A stretch of 20,908 nt of DNA, taken from positions 1 through 20,908 of the forward strand of contig JBFHGR010000066.1 in the NCBI GenBank assembly GCA_041583015.1. Direction: 5' to 3'. The notes under the pieces were generated by a model, which saw only the letters and a list, made by a program, of their open reading frames with translations, made no database searches and was not told where the DNA came from. Position numbers and translations under genes: made by a program. Shown here piece after piece: positions 15,844 to 20,908 of this stretch (within the stretch, counting starts at the first letter, position 1; every line of letters starts with the position of its first letter). This DNA comes from Parvicella sp041583015 (GTDB taxonomy: Bacteria > Bacteroidota > Bacteroidia > Flavobacteriales_D > Parvicellaceae).

Positions 15844-17589
15844 ATGGGAGGCGCAAAAGAAACACCAAGACAGAAATTAATAGGGCTTATGTATTTAGTG
15901 CTAATGGCACTTCTTGCAATGAATGTATCAAAAGAAGTTATAAATGCTTTTGTAACTTTATCAAATAACATGGAAGATCAAAATTTAGATATGGCTATGT
16001 CTAATAGAGATCAAATTAATGAACTCTTTTCAAAAGTTAATAGTGATGAACTATCTGAGGAAGAAAAAGTAGCTGTTCAATTGGTGTATACAAAAGCAGT
16101 TGAAGTTCATAATTTGGCAAGACGTACTGCTAATTTCTATATTTTCAATGCTGAAGAAATGTTGAAAGAAGGACAAGAAGGAGAATGGATTTATGATGCA
16201 GGTGATGGTTTTCTAGCGGTTAAAGATTTAGTGGTAAATGAGTATGATAAGAAGGATGATTACGATATTCCAACAAGGTTATTTGTTGGAGAAAATCATT
16301 CGCAAATAAATGATAAAGGATTGCAACTTGTTTCAACTCTTGAAAATTACAGAGATTCTATTTGTATTATACTGGGAAATAGAACAAAAGAAAATAAAGC
16401 ATATTCATTTATACCACCTGTGGTTGTTAAGGAAAATCAAATGGATACATCTTTTTATCAGGTTTTGGAAGAGGCGTTGCTAACAGTGGATAATAATGAT
16501 AAACAAGCTATTCGTGATATATATAGATTATTGACCTTGCCTAAAAAGGTGTTAAATCATGATGAATGGTATCCTTGGCAAGCAGGCCAATTTGATCATG
16601 CTCCTATGGTTGCTGCATCTGCAATCTTTACGTCTTTAAAAGGTCGAGTTTTGCAGGCGGAGAAAATTGTACTCAATAAGTTTAATGAGGAAAATGATGT
16701 CCCACCTTTTGTATTTAATAAAATTAAACCTTTAGCATTTTCTTCTACTAGTTATATCAATGTTGGAGATAGTCTTAATATGGCTGTAATGGTAGCTGCT
16801 TTTGATTCTACTGCCCAGACAGAAGTGAGATATTGGATGGATGATACGCTAAAAACTCCTGAGAATATGAAAGTATCTAATATGAATTCTTTAAATTTTG
16901 GTGGTAGCGTAGGTGATCATAGGATAGTTGGAGAAATAGCTGTAATGACTAAGTCTGGTAAAGAATGGAGACCTTTTGATTTTAATTATAGTGTTGGTTC
17001 ACCAAATGCAACAGTTGCTGCTACTGATTTGAATGTTTTGTATGCCGGAGGTTGGAATAACAATATAAGTGTCTCTGCTGGAGGTTATGATCCATCTACA
17101 ATTACTGTATCTGGTAGTAATTGTGTAATTTCAAAAAAAGGTGATGGTTATGTAGCTACAGCCACTAATGTAAATGGTAATGCTACTATAACAGTGAAGG
17201 CAAGAGACAAAGAAGGTAATTCAGTTACTTTGGCACAACAAAAGTTTAGAATATTAGGATTGCCAAGTGCTCAACCTAATTTTGGAGGCAAGTCATTTGA
17301 AACTAAATCTGTTTCCAAATCATTTGTAAAAAATGTAAACATTTTAAACTGTTTTTTACCTAATGCTCCACTACCTGCTGAATATGAGGTAGAAAGTTTT
17401 GATATGCTTGTTGTGAAGAATGGTGCAATTGAAGTTTTGCATAGTAATTCTAAACATTTTACGCCTCAGATGAAAGCAGTTAAAAATAATTTAAGTAGTG
17501 GCCAAAGGTTGGAGTTGATTAATATTGTTGGGGGCATAAAAGGAACAAAATCAAGACCTATTGGTGGACTTTCCTTTGCAATTCAATAG
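15844..17589 (+). CDS. Second GldM paralogue (GldM2)
   Basis: A full-length GldM homologue of 581 residues. The N-terminal tip and transmembrane helix are almost unchanged from copy 1: MGGAKETPRQKL including Arg9, then the same helix, with 38 of the first 39 residues identical. From residue 40 to about 130 the helical first periplasmic domain is very different in sequence. The later domains recover clear similarity: YPWQAGQFDHAPMVAA, FNKIKPLAFSSTSYINVGD, YWMDDTLKTP, GGSVGDHRIVGEIAV, PNATVAATDLNVLYAGGW, ending RPIGGLSFAIQ. There are no stops or frameshifts. It probably forms an alternative or mixed dimer in the GldL ring, but this is inference. It has terminators on both sides, suggesting separate expression from the main operon. 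No second gldL, gldK or gldN accompanies it. Confidence 0.93.
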   Translation: MGGAKETPRQKLIGLMYLVLMALLAMNVSKEVINAFVTLSNNMEDQNLDMAMSNRDQINELFSKVNSDELSEEEKVAVQLVYTKAVEVHNLARRTANFYIFNAEEMLKEGQEGEWIYDAGDGFLAVKDLVVNEYDKKDDYDIPTRLFVGENHSQINDKGLQLVSTLENYRDSICIILGNRTKENKAYSFIPPVVVKENQMDTSFYQVLEEALLTVDNNDKQAIRDIYRLLTLPKKVLNHDEWYPWQAGQFDHAPMVAASAIFTSLKGRVLQAEKIVLNKFNEENDVPPFVFNKIKPLAFSSTSYINVGDSLNMAVMVAAFDSTAQTEVRYWMDDTLKTPENMKVSNMNSLNFGGSVGDHRIVGEIAVMTKSGKEWRPFDFNYSVGSPNATVAATDLNVLYAGGWNNNISVSAGGYDPSTITVSGSNCVISKKGDGYVATATNVNGNATITVKARDKEGNSVTLAQQKFRILGLPSAQPNFGGKSFETKSVSKSFVKNVNILNCFLPNAPLPAEYEVESFDMLVVKNGAIEVLHSNSKHFTPQMKAVKNNLSSGQRLELINIVGGIKGTKSRPIGGLSFAIQ

Positions 17590-17598
17590 AAAGTTATA

Positions 17599-17625
17599 GG
17601 AGTACCAATTTGGTGCTCCTTTTTT
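17599..17625 (+). terminator. Intrinsic terminator of gldM2
   Basis: GGAGTACC (17599-17606) pairs with GGTGCTCC (17612-17619) with one G-U pair around a 5-base loop, followed by six T (17620-17625). It lies between convergent genes; in the other direction the hairpin is followed only by a weak T-containing stretch. Confidence 0.85.
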
Positions 17626-17645
17626 AGTAATTTGATATTTTTTAA

Positions 17646-19214
17646 TTAAATAAGAACTATTTTTTTTAAAATATTTTCCCCTATTGAATGCTCTATAATT
17701 ATTGTATAAACACCTTTCTGAAGATTAGATAAATCGAATTGTAATGATGAATTTTCCATAGGTTTAAGAGTAATTCTTCTTCCTTGTAAATCCATAACAG
17801 TAATATTTACGACATCCAATCTTGTTTTGCTGTCCAAATTAATAATTCCAGAAGAAGGATTCGGAAATAATGTAACTTCTTGTTGTACATTATTAATTAT
17901 TCCTATAGATGCTCCAGCAATATCTTGATACCTAGCCATAAATTCCTCATAATACATGTTGGCAATTTCTGCATCATGGATTATTAATGTATTTTCATCA
18001 TAGTCTTCTTCGGCAGAGTTGGTCCAGTTATGCGAGCCGGTTATAACCAAAGGATCACTTGCGATATTATTTGCATCTATAATTCCATATTTATGATGTA
18101 ATATTTCAGGTTCATTAAAATGTGAGTATACTTCAATACCTGCATTCTGCAATCCATTGTATTCAGACCCAAGATAAAGTACGTTTTCAATGATACCTAC
18201 TACATTGACCCCAGCATTATGTATATCAATTACGGCATCGCCAAGATCGTTATTGATGAAGGTAAGCATGGCAAATTGCATATCAGTGTTAGCTGTAAGA
18301 ATAGCAGCCTCAATGTGAGAAGTTACATTGTCCGAAGGTGAGAAATACAATTCTACTGTTTTGCCCCCTATAGAAAAATTATGTGGAGTGTTGTCAAGTT
18401 TATCCGCTCCAAATTTTGCGTTAGTGAGGTTCGGAGTTGTAGTAGAGCTTCCCCACATCTCTTCAAATTCTGTTGTATAGGCATTAGCCAATGATTGATC
18501 TTCAATAATTACTAGGTTATTGTAGTCATCAAAACAACTATTTTCTGTATGATTTACTGAGCCAGTTACCACTTTTGCCTTTTGGAAATCTCCTACATCA
18601 ATAATCAAAAACTTATTATGCATGACCTCGTTATCATGAGGTCTTTGAATCATTGGAATAGATGAGTCTAGACTAGAGAGTTCATCATTGTTTGTTCCTG
18701 TGTTATCTGCAGCAATATATCTTACAGCAACACCTCTTGCTTTTGCTGCATTTATTGCATTGACAATATCTAAACTTCCTGTGTTATAGTTGGCAATGTC
18801 AAGCGTATTTTCTGTTCTATCTATATATGCTATAATTGTATCTTTTACGTTAGCAGTTACAGCATCAGCAATTGTCGAACTAGCATTATTAACAGATTGG
18901 TTAAAGTATACCGTTATATCTCCAGAACTTTTAGAAGCAGTACTAAATAGTTTTTTTTGTGATATAGCGTTTTTACCTTTAAAAGCTTGAACGAAATATG
19001 TTGTTGCAGGCGATAAGTTCTCAATTACCCATCCATTATTTTGTCCCATTTCTAGCGAAGGTGTTTGACCATAGTGCAGTTTTATCGAACTTTCATGTTC
19101 ATTTTCTAGTTTAAAAGAAAGAGATGTTTTTTGAATATTTTGGACATTAAAACTAACGTCTTGACTATAAATAGACAGATTCAACAGCATTAATGTGAGG
19201 CTGAAAAATTTCAT
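17646..19214 (-). CDS. Secreted phospholipase D-like protein with type IX sorting domain
   Basis: Signal peptide (residues 1-17, ending SIYSQ), a fibronectin III-like domain to about residue 93, two phospholipase D (HKD) half-sites, and a C-terminal type A sorting domain from about 445. HKD1 is HNKFLIID (His199, Lys201, Asp206) with TGSVNHTENS; HKD2 is HHKYGIID (His373, Lys375, Asp380) with TGSHNWTNS. Both keep the HxKxxxxD triad, so the enzyme should be active as a phosphodiesterase. The family includes lipid-cleaving and DNA-cleaving members, and substrate cannot be read here. The tail shows FPNPSSGIINL, MDLQGRRI, LQKGVYTIIIE and the final KKIVLI, as expected for export and surface attachment or release by the type IX system. 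Its ATG overlaps the stop of the upstream gene by one base (TAATG), implying coupled translation. Confidence 0.88.
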   Translation of the reverse strand: MKFFSLTLMLLNLSIYSQDVSFNVQNIQKTSLSFKLENEHESSIKLHYGQTPSLEMGQNNGWVIENLSPATTYFVQAFKGKNAISQKKLFSTASKSSGDITVYFNQSVNNASSTIADAVTANVKDTIIAYIDRTENTLDIANYNTGSLDIVNAINAAKARGVAVRYIAADNTGTNNDELSSLDSSIPMIQRPHDNEVMHNKFLIIDVGDFQKAKVVTGSVNHTENSCFDDYNNLVIIEDQSLANAYTTEFEEMWGSSTTTPNLTNAKFGADKLDNTPHNFSIGGKTVELYFSPSDNVTSHIEAAILTANTDMQFAMLTFINNDLGDAVIDIHNAGVNVVGIIENVLYLGSEYNGLQNAGIEVYSHFNEPEILHHKYGIIDANNIASDPLVITGSHNWTNSAEEDYDENTLIIHDAEIANMYYEEFMARYQDIAGASIGIINNVQQEVTLFPNPSSGIINLDSKTRLDVVNITVMDLQGRRITLKPMENSSLQFDLSNLQKGVYTIIIEHSIGENILKKIVLI

Positions 19215-20908
19215 TATTGTATAATTATTTTATGTGTGCTAATTTGATTACCAGATTTTATTACGCTTACTACCATTCCTTTTGAAAGATTATGAATGGA
19301 ACAATTTACGATGTTTGTTTTACAACTATCCACTTTATATAATAATTTACCGAACAAATCATAAATGGATATTTGGTCTAGTATTTTGGTGCTTTGAAAT
19401 TGAATACAATCGTTCATTTTAATAATTGTCACTTCACTTGAACTTTGGGGATGAATGCTCAAAGCGCAATCTACAACATCTAATGAATGGTAGGCCGTGT
19501 TGCTACAGTTATTCATATCTTCATATGTATAGCCAATAAGATAGGACCCTACTCCAATAGAACTGATAAAGTCACTGCCAGAAACTCCAACTCCAATGAA
19601 ATTTCCTCCTGATGGAGAGTGAATGGTTTGTGTTAAATCAATATTAATACCCATACAAATTGAATCTTGAATGCCTGAGAAAATAACATTTGGCAGAGGA
19701 GAAACCTCAATTAAAAAAGGAAGCATTACCTCACAACCATTGTTCCCTTCACAGAGGATATTATATGATTGATTGGAACTGGGATAAACGTAGTTTGAAG
19801 AGCCACTAGTAGTGCTTATCGCAACATTGGGAGACCAAGTGTAAGAAATGGCACCAGTTACTGATATTGATACTGTATCTCCATCACAAATTGGAGGGAT
19901 ACTTGATTCAAAACTAACGTTGGGCAATGGAAGTACATTAACAAAATGGCTAGCGCTATTTTCGCAACCATTAGTGTCTGTACCTACAACTGAAACTGTA
20001 CCATCTGAAGAAGGTGTATAGGCAAGACTAGTATTAGAAGTTAAAGTTCCATTAGAAAAAGTCCATTGGTAGGAATTGGCTCCTGCGGAATTTATTGTAA
20101 TGGTCTCAGATGCACATGTTGATGAAGGGCCTGTTAAAGTAACACTTGGCAACGGATTTATGGTGATAAGCACGCTATCTTTAATTTCGCAACCATTGTT
20201 GTCGGATGCGGTAACTACTTGATAACCTGATGCGCTAATGATATTATTGTCGTTGTTTATTATCCCGTTATTCCAGGAGATATTGGAATAATTGCCAGAA
20301 GTATTAAAGTGAATAGGTTCTCCAGCGCAAACTGAATTTGTTGAGACTATTGGAGTGACATTAATTGCACATCCTTGATTTTCATAAGCGCCTAAATCTA
20401 TTGCACTTCCATTCGGTCTTGGACTACCTTCTATATCTGTGTTTGGTGCATAAGTCATAGTGCCAGCATCAATAGCGATTGACGTATTAATCAGGTGAAA
20501 ATCAAAATTCAGAGGATCTTCAAAGTGCTGAGAATGATTGTTACTACTACCTAAAACAAGGTTATTTGAAATTGTGCCAATTCCTGTATCGTTTTGCATA
20601 TCATCACAAATATTATTTAAAACACTATTACCTGTTGAAGGTGTGCCGTTCTTATGAGCGGCAACTTTTATCCAGGCGGGGCCATAATTTGATTGGCTTT
20701 GAGAATCCCAAGAAATTATAGGTGTAACATCATATATGTCTACAACTGTATTGTTTACGATTCTGCAATTAGTGGCGCCTAAAAGAGTTATACCATGCCA
20801 ATGATCTGTCACGATAAGATTGTTTTCTATTGTCCAATTATTGTAAAAGCCGTCAAAGCAACCCATTCCTTGCATGGAGCCTCTAAAGTCTCTGGTAGTA
20901 TCGGTACA
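19214..20908 (-). CDS. Secreted beta-helix/Ig-like repeat protein, 5' end outside window
   Basis: The frame stays open to the right edge (the codons before the ATG at 20875 also read through), so the N-terminus is missing. Numbering from that ATG, residues 1-130 look like right-handed parallel beta-helix rungs (NNWTIENNLIVTDHWHGI, NCRIVNNTVVDI). Residues 130-166 match the choice-of-anchor Q type ending: SIAIDAG, DIEGSPRPNG, IDLGAYE. Four Ig-like/PKD-like modules follow (about 174-240, 244-315, 319-393, 397-468), joined by PLPSV or PLPNV linkers and each having paired Cys (CAG/CAS/CDG/CMG early, NGCE or NNCS late). The end (SIYDLFGKLLY, LSKGMVVSVI, THKIIIQ) is a degenerate type A sorting domain without the usual PNP motif. 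It is likely a large surface or secreted protein, possibly polysaccharide-binding or -cleaving; no catalytic residues are identifiable in the visible part. Confidence 0.82.
   Translation of the reverse strand, partial: CTDTTRDFRGSMQGMGCFDGFYNNWTIENNLIVTDHWHGITLLGATNCRIVNNTVVDIYDVTPIISWDSQSQSNYGPAWIKVAAHKNGTPSTGNSVLNNICDDMQNDTGIGTISNNLVLGSSNNHSQHFEDPLNFDFHLINTSIAIDAGTMTYAPNTDIEGSPRPNGSAIDLGAYENQGCAINVTPIVSTNSVCAGEPIHFNTSGNYSNISWNNGIINNDNNIISASGYQVVTASDNNGCEIKDSVLITINPLPSVTLTGPSSTCASETITINSAGANSYQWTFSNGTLTSNTSLAYTPSSDGTVSVVGTDTNGCENSASHFVNVLPLPNVSFESSIPPICDGDTVSISVTGAISYTWSPNVAISTTSGSSNYVYPSSNQSYNILCEGNNGCEVMLPFLIEVSPLPNVIFSGIQDSICMGINIDLTQTIHSPSGGNFIGVGVSGSDFISSIGVGSYLIGYTYEDMNNCSNTAYHSLDVVDCALSIHPQSSSEVTIIKMNDCIQFQSTKILDQISIYDLFGKLLYKVDSCKTNIVNCSIHNLSKGMVVSVIKSGNQISTHKIIIQ

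Noticed and set aside
15844..17589. gldM2 as an assembly or recent-duplication artefact of gldM
   Set aside because: Most shared codons in the identical segment differ at silent sites and the first periplasmic domain is very different, so it is a genuine old paralogue.
18790..18990. 66-codon plus-strand hydrophobic frame within the phospholipase D-like gene
   Set aside because: It is antisense to a coherent domain architecture and lacks any promoter or conserved motif.

Overview
The window is about 20.9 kb of AT-rich DNA from a member of the Bacteroidota, most likely a flavobacterium in the broad sense (order Flavobacteriales, possibly a Crocinitomicaceae/Fluviicola-like lineage; the family assignment is a guess). 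The evidence is a complete type IX secretion/gliding motor locus (porP-gldK-gldL-gldM-gldN), two secreted proteins with type IX C-terminal sorting domains, and promoter elements of the Bacteroidota type (TAnnTTTG). No gap between genes exceeds about 255 bases, and I see no tRNA, rRNA, insertion sequence, CRISPR array or prophage gene.

Layout. (1) 1-3287: the 3' part of a very large cell-envelope protein. It has an Asn/Asp/Thr-rich stretch encoded by 105-bp tandem repeats, long alpha-helical/coiled-coil segments with an internal repeat, and four C-terminal SPOR-like modules. (2) 3437-7610: housekeeping genes, namely a biotin carboxylase subunit, ribosomal protein S15 and polynucleotide phosphorylase, the last two in the classic rpsO-pnp order. 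(3) 7672-9148, minus strand: a TetR-type regulator overlapping a secreted phosphodiesterase of the endonuclease/exonuclease/phosphatase superfamily that most resembles bacterial sphingomyelinase C. (4) 9403-15656: porP, gldK, gldL, gldM and gldN, in the same order as Porphyromonas gingivalis porPKLMN, closed by a strong terminator. (5) 15844-17589: a second, diverged gldM paralogue with its own terminator. (6) 17646 to the right edge, minus strand: a translationally coupled pair (TAATG overlap) of secreted proteins, one a beta-helix/Ig-like multidomain protein cut by the window edge, the other a double-HKD phospholipase D-like enzyme.

How they fit together. GldL and GldM form the proton-driven inner-membrane motor of the type IX system. 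GldK and GldN form the periplasmic ring under the outer membrane, and PorP/SprF proteins are outer-membrane partners. The two minus-strand proteins at the right end look like cargo for that machine. The most unusual point is the second GldM. Its first 39 residues (cytoplasmic tip plus transmembrane helix) match GldM1 at 38 of 39 positions, although 24 of the 38 shared codons differ synonymously, while the first periplasmic domain has diverged strongly. An 18-nt sequence in front of both gldM genes is identical. This suggests an old duplication in which the part that sits in the GldL ring has been held fixed, giving the cell two alternative motor shafts, or a heterodimeric one.
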